The notes: a model not told the origin generated them from the letters alone. Shown: positions 25,022 through 34,652, counted from the first letter of the stretch. The stretch is 64,000 nt of DNA from Brevibacillus brevis NBRC 100599 (GCF_000010165.1 NC_012491.1:2363501-2427500); one strand, 5' to 3'. Made by a program: numbers and translations.

Positions 25022-26483
25022 CGACCAGGAGAAAGCACTGATCTTTGAAATGAGCAAACCAGGCCGTGTGGGCTACAATTTGCCGGCATTGGATGTTCCG
25101 GAAGTAGAAGTAGCAAGCCTTTTGCCAAAGCACCTCATCCGCGAAACGCCGGCTGAGCTGCCAGAGGTATCTGAGCTGCAATTGGTTCGTCACTATACCG
25201 AACTGTCTCGTCGCAACCACGGGGTAGACAATGGCTTCTATCCGCTTGGTTCTTGCACGATGAAATACAACCCGAAAATTAACGAAGATGTTGCCCGTTA
25301 CGCAGGCTTTGCGCAGACACATCCGTACCAACCGGAAGAAACTGTACAGGGCGCTTTGGAGCTGTTGTACAACCTGCAAGAAGAGCTGGGTGAAATTACA
25401 GGCATGGACGCAGTTACCCTGCAACCAGCTGCTGGTGCTGCGGGTGAGTGGACAGGTTTGATGATGATCCGCGCTTACCACGAGAGCCGTGGGGAAGCGC
25501 ATCGTACCAAAGTAATCGTGCCGAACTCCGCACACGGTACGAATCCGGCATCTGCTGCTGTAGCTGGTTTGGATACCGTAACCATTGCATCTGACGAGCG
25601 TGGATTGGTTGATATTCAAGCGCTGCGCGATGCAGTAGGACCTGACACAGCTGCTTTGATGTTGACGAACCCGAACACTCTCGGATTGTTTGAAGAAGAT
25701 ATCGTGGAAATGGCGAAAATCGTCCATGAAGCTGGCGGCCTCTTGTACTATGATGGTGCGAATGCGAACGCGATTTTGGGAATCGCCCGTCCGGGAGACA
25801 TGGGCTTCGACGTAGTGCATCTGAACTTGCACAAAACGTTTACAGGCCCTCACGGCGGCGGTGGCCCGGGTGCTGGTCCGGTCGGCGTGAAAAAAGTTCT
25901 CGAGCCATTCCTGCCTACACCAATCGTAGCGAAGAAGGAAGACGGAAGCTTCTACTGGGACAGCAATCGTCCGGCTTCCATCGGACGCGTAAAAGGCTAC
26001 AACGGAAACTTCGGTATTCTCGTTCGTGCATACAGCTATATCCGTACGATGGGGCCAGAAGGCTTGCTGCAAGTTTCCCAAAATGCGGTGCTCTCCGCCA
26101 ATTACATGATGCGTCGACTGGCAACGGCTTATCATCTGCCATTTGATCGCGTCTGCAAGCACGAGTTCGTTCTGTCTGGAGTGAACCAGAAGAAGCTGGG
26201 CGTACGCACGCTCGATATCGCAAAACGCTTGCTCGACTTCGGTTATCACCCGCCAACGATCTACTTCCCATTGATCGTTGACGAGTGCCTCATGATCGAA
26301 CCAACCGAAACCGAGACAAAAGAAACGCTCGATGAGTTCATCGACGTCATGCTGCAAATTGCCCGCGAGTGCGAGGAAACGCCAGAAATCGTTCAGGAAG
26401 CTCCTCATACCACTGTCGTCAAACGTTTGGATGAAGCGACAGCGGCGAGAAAGCCAATCCTACGTTATCAACCGCAAGCATAA
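25014..26483 (+). CDS. gcvPB: Glycine dehydrogenase (decarboxylating) subunit 2
   Basis: 489 residues. GTG at 25014 lies inside the end of gcvPA. It has the PLP lysine motif [20 protein letters not shown] and the upstream [25 protein letters not shown] and [11 protein letters not shown] motifs. With GcvPA it decarboxylates glycine and loads the aminomethyl group onto the lipoyl H protein. The operon ends with a terminator at 26497. Confidence 0.96.
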
Positions 26484-26496
26484 TTCTAGATTCCAG

Positions 26497-26529
26497 GAAA
26501 AGTCGCCTGTTGTTACGGGCGGCTTTTCT
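26497..26529 (+). terminator. Terminator of the gcv operon
   Basis: GAAAAGTCGCC pairs with GGGCGGCTTTTC (one mismatch), ending in T4CT2. Confidence 0.8.
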
Positions 26530-26582
26530 TTCTGATTGATGCTATCATGGGGGAAGAAGAGGTAGGGGAGGGTTCGAACCGA

Positions 26583-27662
26583 ATGAAGAGAAGGATTGTT
26601 TTTACCGGTGGTGGTTCGGCAGGTCATGTCACTGTGAATCTTGCGCTCATCCCCCATTTTATCAAGCTGGGCTGGGAAGTCGCCTACATTGGTTCAGTGA
26701 CTGGAATCGAACGTGAGCTCGTCGCCAACCATCCGGATGTCCGCTATATTGGCATTTCTTCAGGAAAACTGCGACGTTACTTTGATTGGAGAAACATGAG
26801 TGACCCGCTGCGAGTCCTCAAAGGCATTTGGCAAGCCTTTCGCTTTCTCGGCAAATGGAAGCCGGATGTGATTTTTTCCAAAGGAGGCTTCGTTTCCGTA
26901 CCGGTTGTATTTGGGGGGTGGCTAAACCGTCTTCCCGTTGTCATCCATGAATCTGATCTGACACCCGGTCTCGCAAACAAGCTGGCTGTCCCTTTTTCTA
27001 ACAAGGTGTGCGTAACATTTCCGGATTCGCTTTCGAAAGTACCGAGAAGCAAAGGGATTCACGTAGGCGCAGTCGTGAGAGAAGAGTTGAAGCAGGGGCG
27101 AAAAGAAGCAGGCTTGGCGTACTGCTCCTTTACCACAAAAAAGCCTGTCCTGCTTGTCATGGGGGGAAGCTTGGGAGCGCGCCGAATCAACGAGGCGGTA
27201 CGTCGCACATTGCCTAACCTGCTGGAGCATTTTTCCATTGTGCATATTTGTGGCAAAAATCAAGTGGATGAAACGATTCAGGTAACAGGCTACAAGCAAT
27301 TCGAGTATGTTCAGGAGGAGTTGCCTGATTTGCTAGCGATGGCAGATCTTGTTGTGTCTCGTGCTGGCTCCAATGCCATTTATGAGTTTTTAGCCCTCCA
27401 AAAGCCGATGCTCTTGATACCGTTGTCCCGTGAAGCAAGTCGGGGTGATCAGATTTTAAATGCCCAGTCCTTTGAAAGGCAGGGCTTGTGTCATGTTCTG
27501 CTGGAAGAAGAGCTAACGGATGATCGCTTTTATCAAGCATTGAATGACTTGCAAACGAACAGGGAGTCCATCTTGCAGCGAATGCGCGAAGAGAATGAGA
27601 AGAAAACAGATGCATTGGCACAGGTCATGGCGATTTTACAGGAGACAGCTCGCTCAAAATAG
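26583..27662 (+). CDS. MurG-like UDP-GlcNAc glycosyltransferase
   Basis: 359 residues from ATG at 26583 (GGGGAGGG upstream). It has a GT28 fold: N-terminal GGGSAGHVTVNLALIP, then FSKGGFVSVPVV, VVIHESDLTPGLANKL, GGSLGARRINEAVR, VVSRAGSNAIYEFLAL and PLSREASRGDQILNA. These match MurG, which makes lipid II. The main murG normally lies in the dcw cluster. This copy beside gcvPB is likely the second, MurG-like paralogue seen in several Bacillaceae, so its substrate may differ. B. subtilis has yqhL at this position instead. Confidence 0.85.
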   Translation: MKRRIVFTGGGSAGHVTVNLALIPHFIKLGWEVAYIGSVTGIERELVANHPDVRYIGISSGKLRRYFDWRNMSDPLRVLKGIWQAFRFLGKWKPDVIFSKGGFVSVPVVFGGWLNRLPVVIHESDLTPGLANKLAVPFSNKVCVTFPDSLSKVPRSKGIHVGAVVREELKQGRKEAGLAYCSFTTKKPVLLVMGGSLGARRINEAVRRTLPNLLEHFSIVHICGKNQVDETIQVTGYKQFEYVQEELPDLLAMADLVVSRAGSNAIYEFLALQKPMLLIPLSREASRGDQILNAQSFERQGLCHVLLEEELTDDRFYQALNDLQTNRESILQRMREENEKKTDALAQVMAILQETARSK

Positions 27663-27733
27663 CGCATCCGAGGCTTGCCGTCCCTCGTGCCAGAAGCGTA
27701 CAATGAAGGCGTTGTGAATGAGGAGGTACATAG

Positions 27734-28564
27734 ATGGAACAGTGGCGCTATATCGTGACGGAAGCCATGTCACCCGCAATGAATATGGCAGTAGATGAAG
27801 CAATTTTGCAGTTGCACAGTGAGGGGAAGGTTCCCCCGACCGTTCGTTTTTACACGTGGGACCCAGCGACACTGTCAATTGGTTATTTCCAGAAGGCCAT
27901 CAAGGAAATCAACCTGGAGGAAGTTCAAAATAGAGGATTGGGCTTTGTTCGCAGAGCGACAGGAGGGCGTGCTGTTCTCCACGATCAGGAGCTAACATAC
28001 AGTGTCATCGTATCCGAAGACCATCCGAAAATGCCTTCGAGCGTGACGGAAGCCTACAAAATCATCAGCTTGGGACTGCTGCACGGATTCCAAAATCTTG
28101 GACTCTCGGCGGAAATGGTCTCCTTGGCAAGTGAGGAGGAGAAGGAAAAGTACAATTCTCCAGGGTCATCGGCCTGCTTTGATTCTCCCTCCTGGTATGA
28201 ACTCGTGGTAGAGGGGAAAAAAGTAGCGGGAAGCGCGCAGACCCGGCAAAAGGGTGTTATTCTTCAGCACGGCTCTATCCTACTTGATATGGATGTGGAT
28301 TTGCTATTCTCACTCTTACATTTCCCGTCGGAGCGGGTAAAACAACGGATGATCGATAGCTTCCGACAAAAAGCAGTGACGATCAATGAAGTAAGCTCAC
28401 GGCCAATCAGTCTCCAAGAATCGATCGAGGCGTTCTCGAAAGGCTTTGCATCTGGACTGGAAGTGGAGCTGACCCCTTCAACGCTTACGGACGAAGAACT
28501 CGCTTTGGCAGAAGAGCTTGTGCGTACGCGCTATGCCACGGACGAATGGAATCTGCGGCGTTAA
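27734..28564 (+). CDS. lipM: Octanoyltransferase LipM
   Basis: 276 residues of the lipoate-protein ligase A fold: [20 protein letters not shown] and [14 protein letters not shown] with the catalytic Cys (C148, matching C150 in B. subtilis LipM), then [14 protein letters not shown]. It moves octanoate from acyl carrier protein to the H protein GcvH; LipL and LipA finish lipoylation. Its place close to the gcv genes is functionally sensible and matches B. subtilis yqhM. Confidence 0.93.
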   Translation: MEQWRYIVTEAMSPAMNMAVDEAILQLHSEGKVPPTVRFYTWDPATLSIGYFQKAIKEINLEEVQNRGLGFVRRATGGRAVLHDQELTYSVIVSEDHPKMPSSVTEAYKIISLGLLHGFQNLGLSAEMVSLASEEEKEKYNSPGSSACFDSPSWYELVVEGKKVAGSAQTRQKGVILQHGSILLDMDVDLLFSLLHFPSERVKQRMIDSFRQKAVTINEVSSRPISLQESIEAFSKGFASGLEVELTPSTLTDEELALAEELVRTRYATDEWNLRR

Positions 28565-28572
28565 ACAATAAA

Positions 28573-28617
28573 GAAAAGCTCTCTCGGATGCATCTGCATA
28601 TCGGGAGAGCTTCTTTT
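28573..28617. terminator. Bidirectional terminator
   Basis: GAAAAGCTCTCTCG pairs with CGGGAGAGCTTCTTTT between the convergent lipM and dat. The loop contains the 6-bp palindrome ATGCAT. Confidence 0.8.
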
Positions 28618-28619
28618 GA

Positions 28620-29471
28620 TTACACGAGTACACTTGTGTTGATATGCTGTTCAAACAAGTCTTGTAGCGTAAGCACGACAGGTCCTGGTTGTCCGTTGCC
28701 GACAGCGACGCCATCTACCGAGATGAGCGGCATGATTTCCGCGGTCGTGCTTGTGAGGAAGACTTCATCTGCTTGCTTTAAGAAAGCAATGTCGAATGCT
28801 TCTTCATGGACAGTGATGCCATTGTTTCGAGCCAAATCAATGACCACTTGGCGAGTAATTCCGTGCAGGATCAGATTGTCAGCCTGATGCGTATACAACT
28901 CGCCATTTTTCACGACGAACAAATTGGAAGCGCTGCACTCTGTTATGACGCCGTTGCGGTGCAGAATCGATTCTTGGGCACCTGCATCCTTTGCGTATTG
29001 TTTGACTAGAACAGCACCTAGCAGGTTGAGTGTTTTGATATCACAACGCAGCCAGCGGATATCTTCAACGAGCTGAGCTGTCAAGCCTTTCTTCATATCG
29101 GCGACAGGGCGGTCCTTACGACGGACAAAGCCCATTATCACAGGCTGGATTCCGGAGGGAATATCGTGTACACGTGGAGCGGAGCCACGAGATACTTGCA
29201 AGTAAAGGCTAGCGTCGTCATTCTCCGTGATGTTGTTCTTGGTGATCAGCTGATTCGCTAAGTCTGTCAGCTCTTCTGCGCTCCATGGAAGCTCCATTTT
29301 TATTTCTTTGGCACTTCGAAACAATCGGGTTAGATGTCCATCCCATTGATACATGCGCCCCTTATAAATGCGTACTACCTCATAGATGCCATCCCCAAAG
29401 TTATAACCGCGGTCTTCTGGATGAACTGCGACTTGCCCTTCTTCTACCCATTTCCCATCTACATAGAGCAT
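28620..29471 (-). CDS. dat: D-amino acid aminotransferase
   Basis: 283 residues. Fold-type IV PLP enzyme: EDRGYNFGDGIYEVVR at the start, catalytic Lys in DIKTLNLLGAVLVKQYA, and ECSASNLFVV and GITRQVVIDLA for the phosphate site. It makes D-glutamate and D-alanine for peptidoglycan. The start ATG has GAGGGGGAAG upstream. It is divergent from the M28-like gene. Confidence 0.93.
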   Translation of the reverse strand: MLYVDGKWVEEGQVAVHPEDRGYNFGDGIYEVVRIYKGRMYQWDGHLTRLFRSAKEIKMELPWSAEELTDLANQLITKNNITENDDASLYLQVSRGSAPRVHDIPSGIQPVIMGFVRRKDRPVADMKKGLTAQLVEDIRWLRCDIKTLNLLGAVLVKQYAKDAGAQESILHRNGVITECSASNLFVVKNGELYTHQADNLILHGITRQVVIDLARNNGITVHEEAFDIAFLKQADEVFLTSTTAEIMPLISVDGVAVGNGQPGPVVLTLQDLFEQHINTSVLV

Positions 29472-29789
29472 GGTACTTCCCCCTCAATAGATTCCATTCC
29501 GTTTCTTTCAAACGGTTTTTTATTGATTCCACCTTAGCAAAAGGCAAGGACATCGGTCAATTTGAAAGTCGCCTTTTCTTTATCAATAATTTTACGGAGT
29601 AAAGCCCCTTTCTATTAAGATTTCATATGGAAGGAAGTCACGCGAAAAATCGACGTTTTGGGCAGAACAAAGCGAAAGCTGTCCAGGGATGGCGCAGGAT
29701 GAAGTTATTTGACTAACTATTCTGACTAGACTCAGTTTGTCGTAAACGCCCATAATAAAGAGCAAAGAGCGAAGGAAAGGGAGAATGCC
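29472..29789. other. Long divergent intergenic region
   Basis: 318 nt without a credible gene. A GGGCAG/CTGTCC stem (29660-29684) encloses a GAAA tetraloop hairpin, and AAAATCGACGTTTT lies just before it. It might be a leader structure for the downstream gene, but I cannot match it to a known riboswitch. AGAAACGGAATGGAATC-type inverted repeats are weak. Promoters for both flanking genes should be here. Confidence 0.4.
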
Positions 29790-31127
29790 ATGCGATCTGT
29801 CCGTCATTACGCGCTATGTGCCCTGCTTGCCTGTGGAACGATATTGCCGATACCTTTCCTTTCCCATCGTGTTCATGCAGAGGAAGCTCAAGATTGGATC
29901 GATAGTGAACGCTTGTACAGCCATGTCGAGCAATTGGCAAGAACAGCCCGTCCACCTGCTACTGAAACGGAATTTGCGGCAGCTGTCTATGTGGAAAATA
30001 CACTTCGCTCTTACGGGTACAAGACAAAGCTCGATCCTTTTTCTTATTATACGTACCGAAAGCCAACGACTCTATCCCTGACGATGGAAGAATGGCCGGG
30101 TCAAAAATGGACAGTAAGTGGATTTACTTTTGGGATCAATGGAACTGCGACAGCAGAGGTGGTGGATGCAGGCTTGGGTAGGGCGGTTGATTTTGCGAAT
30201 GATGCCTCCAGGGGAAAGATTGCCTTGGTCAAGCGAGGAGAGATTCCGTTCGGAGAAAAAGTACGCCAGGCAGCGGCTGCCGGAGCTGTTGGACTGATCA
30301 TCTGGAATGATCGGGAGGAAGGCTGGAATGCTTCCCTGGGCGAACCCTTGGATATCGCTGTTCCTGTAATCGCTTTGTCCAAGGCGGATGGTACGAAGCT
30401 CCAAAAACGCATCATGGACAAGCGGCCCGTAAAGGGAACCGTCAAGGTAGAAGGAGCCGTAACGACCAAGCAAACCTCTTATAATATCGTCGCAAGCCGA
30501 AAGCCCAATCAAAATGACACCGAGCAGGTCGTCATGGTTTCTGCTCACCATGATTCCGCCGGGTTATCAGCTGGGGCAAATCACAATGGCTCCGGTGTAG
30601 CGGCCTTGCTTGAGATAGCTCGTAATATGGCTGACAAGCCGATTGATACGGAAGTGAGGTTCGTCAGCTTTGGCGCTGTTACTTCGGGAAGCAGAGGCCC
30701 AATTGCTTATGCGAATGCCTTATCAGCCAAAGAGCGACAAGCCATGATAGCAGCCTTCTATGTCGAGGGGGTGGGCAGCCAAAAGACAGAGCTCGCTGCA
30801 ACCAATCCGCTGGGTAACGAAAATCTGCCAATCCAACTCCTAAGAGCAGCGGGGTTGTCTCCTAGCGATAAGGCTGGAACGCGTGAAGGAATCGGCGCCG
30901 CAAGCTCTTTAGCCGCCGCAGGTATTCCTACCGCACTTGTGACGAGTGCGGGGACGAGACAAGCAACAGATGACTCTATCGCACAAATGGATTGGGAACA
31001 AATTGCAAAGGCGACGAAGGCGGTCCTTTCAGCGATTCACAAAATGACAGAACATACAACGCCAGCTTATCCGATGGGATCTCCAAATGGGGGACAGCTA
31101 AGAGCGGAAAGTGAGGCCCTGCAGTAA
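29790..31127 (+). CDS. Secreted M28-like peptidase with PA domain, active site apparently lost
   Basis: 445 residues. A signal peptide (ALCALLACGTILPIPFLSHRVHA) is followed by an M28 fold interrupted by a PA domain (about 110-225). Of the dizinc residues, the first HxD is kept (SAHHDSAG), but canonical GANDN reads GANHN, the catalytic GAEE reads GAVT, the later Asp ligand reads YVEGVG, and the final His-x-x-x-Asp reads RQATDD. The protein is full length and in frame, so a non-catalytic or altered role is likely. ATG at 29790 has AAAGGGAG upstream. Confidence 0.8.
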   Translation: MRSVRHYALCALLACGTILPIPFLSHRVHAEEAQDWIDSERLYSHVEQLARTARPPATETEFAAAVYVENTLRSYGYKTKLDPFSYYTYRKPTTLSLTMEEWPGQKWTVSGFTFGINGTATAEVVDAGLGRAVDFANDASRGKIALVKRGEIPFGEKVRQAAAAGAVGLIIWNDREEGWNASLGEPLDIAVPVIALSKADGTKLQKRIMDKRPVKGTVKVEGAVTTKQTSYNIVASRKPNQNDTEQVVMVSAHHDSAGLSAGANHNGSGVAALLEIARNMADKPIDTEVRFVSFGAVTSGSRGPIAYANALSAKERQAMIAAFYVEGVGSQKTELAATNPLGNENLPIQLLRAAGLSPSDKAGTREGIGAASSLAAAGIPTALVTSAGTRQATDDSIAQMDWEQIAKATKAVLSAIHKMTEHTTPAYPMGSPNGGQLRAESEALQ

Positions 31128-31152
31128 ACGTCTCCTTCGGGGGACGTTTTTC
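31127..31152 (+). terminator. Terminator of the M28-like gene
   Basis: AACGTCTCC-TTCG-GGGGACGTTTTT: a stable tetraloop hairpin with a T tail directly after the stop codon. Confidence 0.9.
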
Positions 31153-31199
31153 ATTTGTGGTAAAATGAGGGAGAGAAACCATGGATAGAGGAGGCCTAC

Positions 31200-31280
31200 G
31201 TGACGATGAATCCGTTGAATATTTTGGTGGTTATCCTTGTGTTCTTGGTCGTGGTCGGAATAGTGAATTGGCTCCTATAG
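31200..31280 (+). CDS. Putative 26-residue single-span membrane peptide
   Basis: A GTG at 31200 sits 5 nt after a perfect AGAGGAGG site (31187-31194); an in-frame ATG at 31206 is the alternative. The 26-codon frame encodes a short polar start (MTMNPLN), about 16 hydrophobic residues rich in Val, Ile and Leu, then NWLL and a stop. Terminators on both sides isolate it. The strong ribosome site and all-hydrophobic composition make it a credible small membrane protein. It is too short to assign a family. Confidence 0.6.
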   Translation: MTMNPLNILVVILVFLVVVGIVNWLL

Positions 31281-31284
31281 TGCG

Positions 31285-31315
31285 AAAAAAGTGGCCAAGA
31301 CTCTGTCTTGACCAC
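31285..31315 (-). terminator. Terminator of the YkvI-like gene (minus)
   Basis: GTGGCCAAGAC pairs with GTCTTGACCAC (one mismatch). On the minus strand it is followed by T6. Confidence 0.85.
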
Positions 31316-31339
31316 AGGAGCTACGAGTAAACGATCAGG

Positions 31340-32347
31340 TCAATTCGGTTGTTTCCAAACGTACCAGCCCATTAAGAACATGCCGCAATAGGTCGCTGCA
31401 CTGGCGATTGCAGACATACTCCATGGAACAACGAGTGTGAGAAGAGAGAATACAAATACGGTAAGCAGCATGGCGACAATCAGCGGAAGCATTTGCAGAT
31501 GTTGACGTGTCGCTATTGGATGTGACAACGAATAGAGTAGGGCGGCGATGATGACTCCGCCATGCACAAATGAGAGAATAGCGAGAAGCCAATCGCCACC
31601 TGGCATCATTTGAACTAAAATTTGTTTGATGGGCAGTACAGAGGCGTGGGAATCATGCCAGTGGGCAAGAAGAATAGCTTGACCTAACAGCGTGAACAAA
31701 AGGAAGATTCCGGCTCCGATGATTGCTCCACTCCGTACCGTTCGCTCATGGGACGCACGTACTGCCAGTGGTAAAGTCGTGGCCAAGCCGATGAGAAAAT
31801 GCAAGGCTAGGAAAAATACGGCGTGAATCAGCCAGTTCACATTCAGTTGATAACCCAAGCTCGGTATTGGGACATGGGATTGTGCGCTGAAAATCAATCC
31901 GAATAATAATAAACCGCCGGATAGAGATATGGCTGTTGCAGTGACAATCCATCGCCAACGATTTAAGATAAAGAAGACGGCTGCAATGGTCAGAAGGATG
32001 AACCATAGAGGAGAGAACTCCTCCAAGAGGAAATCTGCCTGTTGGCCAAGCATGACTCCTGTATACCCCAATAGCAGAATGTGGGTGATGGCAGATAGGC
32101 TAGAAGCGAACGCTTCGCCAAACAATACGTAGTACAGCTCGTACAGGGAGCGAATTTGCTTGCGATGGCAAAAGGTCAACAGCTGGACGCCGAACCAGCC
32201 GAGGCCAAGAGCCGCAAGGGCAATGCCTATTGTCCCCCAAGAACCGAAATAAGTAAAAAAGCGTAACCATTCATATCCGCCCAAGTAGAATCCACCTAAC
32301 GCAGACCCTGCAAAAAGCACAGCGATATACCAAGCGACTTTGTCCAT
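31340..32347 (-). CDS. YkvI-like multi-span membrane protein
   Basis: 335 residues from ATG at 32347, where GTGAGG lies 9 nt upstream; the longer reading starts at a TTG without a site. About ten TM segments are visible. The N-terminal GSALGGFYLGGYEWLRFF resembles the unwound first helix of LeuT-fold transporters, as in the YkvI family. The substrate is unknown, perhaps an amino acid or ion. It is divergent from the FMN reductase gene and ends at its own terminator. Confidence 0.7.
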   Translation of the reverse strand: MDKVAWYIAVLFAGSALGGFYLGGYEWLRFFTYFGSWGTIGIALAALGLGWFGVQLLTFCHRKQIRSLYELYYVLFGEAFASSLSAITHILLLGYTGVMLGQQADFLLEEFSPLWFILLTIAAVFFILNRWRWIVTATAISLSGGLLLFGLIFSAQSHVPIPSLGYQLNVNWLIHAVFFLALHFLIGLATTLPLAVRASHERTVRSGAIIGAGIFLLFTLLGQAILLAHWHDSHASVLPIKQILVQMMPGGDWLLAILSFVHGGVIIAALLYSLSHPIATRQHLQMLPLIVAMLLTVFVFSLLTLVVPWSMSAIASAATYCGMFLMGWYVWKQPN

Positions 32348-32503
32348 AGGCATCATCCTCACTTGCAACTTGGTACAAGTGTATGAAGCAAACAGGCTTG
32401 TTCAGAACAGATGATATTAAATAAACATAAATGTTTACAAATTATACTTAATGGAATATAATGAGGAACATACCAGTATTTAGATTATCGATGGGGTGAA
32501 ACC

Positions 32504-33067
32504 ATGAAAATTGTAGGAATAGCCGGAAGCATGAATGCCAATTCTACGACAAAACAAGCGATTCATATTGTTCTTGAAGCCGCAAAGGCTGCAGGTGCCG
32601 ATGTTGAAATGATTCATCTGGCGGACTGGAAGCTGCCGCTGTACGATGATCGTGACGATACCAGTACGTACCCTGAAATTGTCCATCGATTTGTCAAAGC
32701 GGTTTCTGAAGCAGATGGACTTGTGATCGGTTCGCCTGAATACCATGGCACAATGACAGGTGCTTTGAAAAACGCCATTGACTTCCTGGAAGGGCGCATT
32801 TTGCGTGACAAGCAGGTTGCCATCATTGGTGTCGCTGGTGGAAGCATGGGTGCTACGAATACGGTCAACACCTTGCAGTTAATCATGCGCAATTTGCATG
32901 CATGGCCGTTGCCATCTAGCCCTTCCATCCCAAGTGCTTACAATGCCTTTACTCCAGAAGGCAAGCTCAAGGATGAGCGATTGCAGGCGCGCATGGAGCA
33001 GTTGGGTCAACAGCTCGTACAATATGTCCAAATGATGAATCCAACAACAGAAAAACAGCAGCGATAG
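32504..33067 (+). CDS. NADPH-dependent FMN reductase family flavoprotein
   Basis: 187 residues of flavodoxin-like fold: KIVGIAGSMNANSTTKQ for the phosphate loop, LPLYDDRDD, GLVIGSPEYHGTMTGALKN and GVAGGSMGATN. It probably reduces FMN, quinones, azo compounds or chromate with NAD(P)H. The native substrate cannot be told from sequence. ATG at 32504 follows GGGGTG. The intergenic stretch upstream is AT-rich. Confidence 0.88.
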   Translation: MKIVGIAGSMNANSTTKQAIHIVLEAAKAAGADVEMIHLADWKLPLYDDRDDTSTYPEIVHRFVKAVSEADGLVIGSPEYHGTMTGALKNAIDFLEGRILRDKQVAIIGVAGGSMGATNTVNTLQLIMRNLHAWPLPSSPSIPSAYNAFTPEGKLKDERLQARMEQLGQQLVQYVQMMNPTTEKQQR

Positions 33068-33166
33068 GTACTTTTCCCTTGCAAATGCTTCTCATTACGC
33101 GGTATCATATTTCTACGTGCCTTTTTTGGCAAGATGAAATAACGGTTTGGAAATGAGGGGTTCACA

Positions 33167-33598
33167 ATGCCGCCGACGCCGAGTATGGAAGACTATTTGG
33201 AACGCATTTACAACTTAATTGAAGAAAAGGGCTATGCTCGTGTCTCCGATATTGCTGAAGCGTTGGAAGTACATCCCTCTTCGGTCACGAAAATGGTTCA
33301 GAAACTAGACAAAGACAAGTATCTCGTTTATGAAAAATACCGTGGGCTTGTCTTGACGCCAAAAGGGAAGAAAATCGGGAAACGCCTTGTGGACCGTCAC
33401 GCTCTTCTAGAAGAATTTATGCGGATCATTGGCTTAGATGAAGAGCATATTTATCAGGATGTGGAAGGAATCGAGCATCACCTGAGCTGGGAATCGATTA
33501 CATGTCTGGAGTATCTGGTTCAGTACTTCGAGGCAGATCCAAAGCGTATAGAAGAGCTTCGTAACATTCGTTTGTTAGATGAGCAAAAAGAGGAATAG
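33167..33598 (+). CDS. mntR: Manganese-responsive regulator MntR
   Basis: 143 residues, very close to B. subtilis Mnt[40 protein letters not shown] and [11 protein letters not shown]. The metal ligands are conserved one position later than in B. subtilis: D9, E12, H78, E100, E103 and H104. It represses manganese uptake genes when Mn(II) is bound. In B. subtilis it follows lipM; here dat and three other genes intervene. Confidence 0.96.
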   Translation: MPPTPSMEDYLERIYNLIEEKGYARVSDIAEALEVHPSSVTKMVQKLDKDKYLVYEKYRGLVLTPKGKKIGKRLVDRHALLEEFMRIIGLDEEHIYQDVEGIEHHLSWESITCLEYLVQYFEADPKRIEELRNIRLLDEQKEE

Positions 33599-33621
33599 TC
33601 TATATCGTTATCGTATTATAG

Positions 33622-33649
33622 CGCAAGCCGATCAGGCTTGCGTTTTTTT
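33622..33649 (+). terminator. Terminator of mntR
   Basis: CGCAAGCC pairs with GGCTTGCG around GATCA, then T7. Confidence 0.9.
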
Positions 33650-33721
33650 CTTTGTGGTAACGGAAAAGCTTTCGTCTTATACATGGAAAATGGGGAGGAA
33701 TTTTAGGGAGGGGAAAACAAG

Positions 33722-34651
33722 GTGAAAGCGGATGCAGTCTTTGAAGGTGGCGGCGTAAAAGGAATCGCTTTTATCGGTGCCTTGCGAGTCATGGAGGAGA
33801 ATGGATACACATGGGAAAGACTCGCAGGTACCTCGGCAGGCTCCATTGTTGCAGCTTTGCTCGGCGCAGGCTATTCCAGCCATGAGTTGAAACCGATCTT
33901 TGAAGAGCTGGATTACCTCCACTTTCTCAAACGCTCAGGGCTGGTCAGGCTCCCTCTCATCGGACCAATCTATGAACTAGTCGTGCGAGAAGGGATTTAT
34001 CGAGCAGATCGAATCGAGTTGTTCATAGAGGAGTTGTTATTACGAAAAGGAGTGAGAACATTCGGAGATCTTCCTCCTGGTAAGCTGAAGGTTGTCGCAT
34101 CTGATGTCACAAACGGAAAAATGCTTATCCTTCCCGATGATTTGGCACGGTATGGTGTAGAACCCGATCATTTCCCTGTGGCACGAGCTGTTCGTATGTC
34201 TTCCTCCATTCCGTTCTTTTTTCAGCCTGCAAAGCTGACAAGTGCTGGACATGTGCATTACATCGTCGATGGCGCATTATTGAGCAACTACCCCGTTTGG
34301 TTATTTGATGTACCAGGGACTCCGCGGTGGCCGACGATCGGTTTTCGTCTGACTGATGATCAAGACAAGAGAGAAGCGACTAGAATCAAAGGTCTTTTTT
34401 CCTTCTCCCGGGGATTGCTGGCAACTATGCTCGATGCTCATGACCGCCTGTATGTGGAAAAGGCAAAAGCCGTTCGGACGATTTTCATCCATACATTAGG
34501 GGTCAGAACCACTCAATTTCAGCTGTCAAAAGAAATCAGGCAACAATTGTTTGAGTCAGGGGAGGCAGCGGCTCACAAATTTTTGGCACAATGGGATTTT
34601 GAAGATTACGTCAAAGTGTTTCGCAATCATTCACCGAAAATACTGGTCTAA
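33722..34651 (+). CDS. yqhO: Patatin-like phospholipase YqhO
   Basis: 309 residues. Patatin motifs are the oxyanion loop EGGGVKGIAFIGAL, the nucleophile GTSAGS and the catalytic Asp in VDGALLSN. It probably hydrolyses acyl ester bonds in lipids at the inner membrane face. There is no signal peptide. GTG at 33722 follows GGGAGGGG. In B. subtilis yqhO also follows mntR. Confidence 0.92.
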   Translation: MKADAVFEGGGVKGIAFIGALRVMEENGYTWERLAGTSAGSIVAALLGAGYSSHELKPIFEELDYLHFLKRSGLVRLPLIGPIYELVVREGIYRADRIELFIEELLLRKGVRTFGDLPPGKLKVVASDVTNGKMLILPDDLARYGVEPDHFPVARAVRMSSSIPFFFQPAKLTSAGHVHYIVDGALLSNYPVWLFDVPGTPRWPTIGFRLTDDQDKREATRIKGLFSFSRGLLATMLDAHDRLYVEKAKAVRTIFIHTLGVRTTQFQLSKEIRQQLFESGEAAAHKFLAQWDFEDYVKVFRNHSPKILV

Positions 34652-34652
34652 C

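Noticed and set aside
23888-26408. Long minus-strand open frames opposite gcvPA and gcvPB
   Set aside because: They are codon-bias shadows of highly conserved plus-strand genes; no ribosome sites or recognisable domains.
29641-29720. Possible c-di-GMP-I or other riboswitch before the M28-like gene
   Set aside because: A GAAA-capped stem and a GGCGCA piece are suggestive, but the conserved GGACGCAAAGC core and the second helix are missing, so no class can be named.
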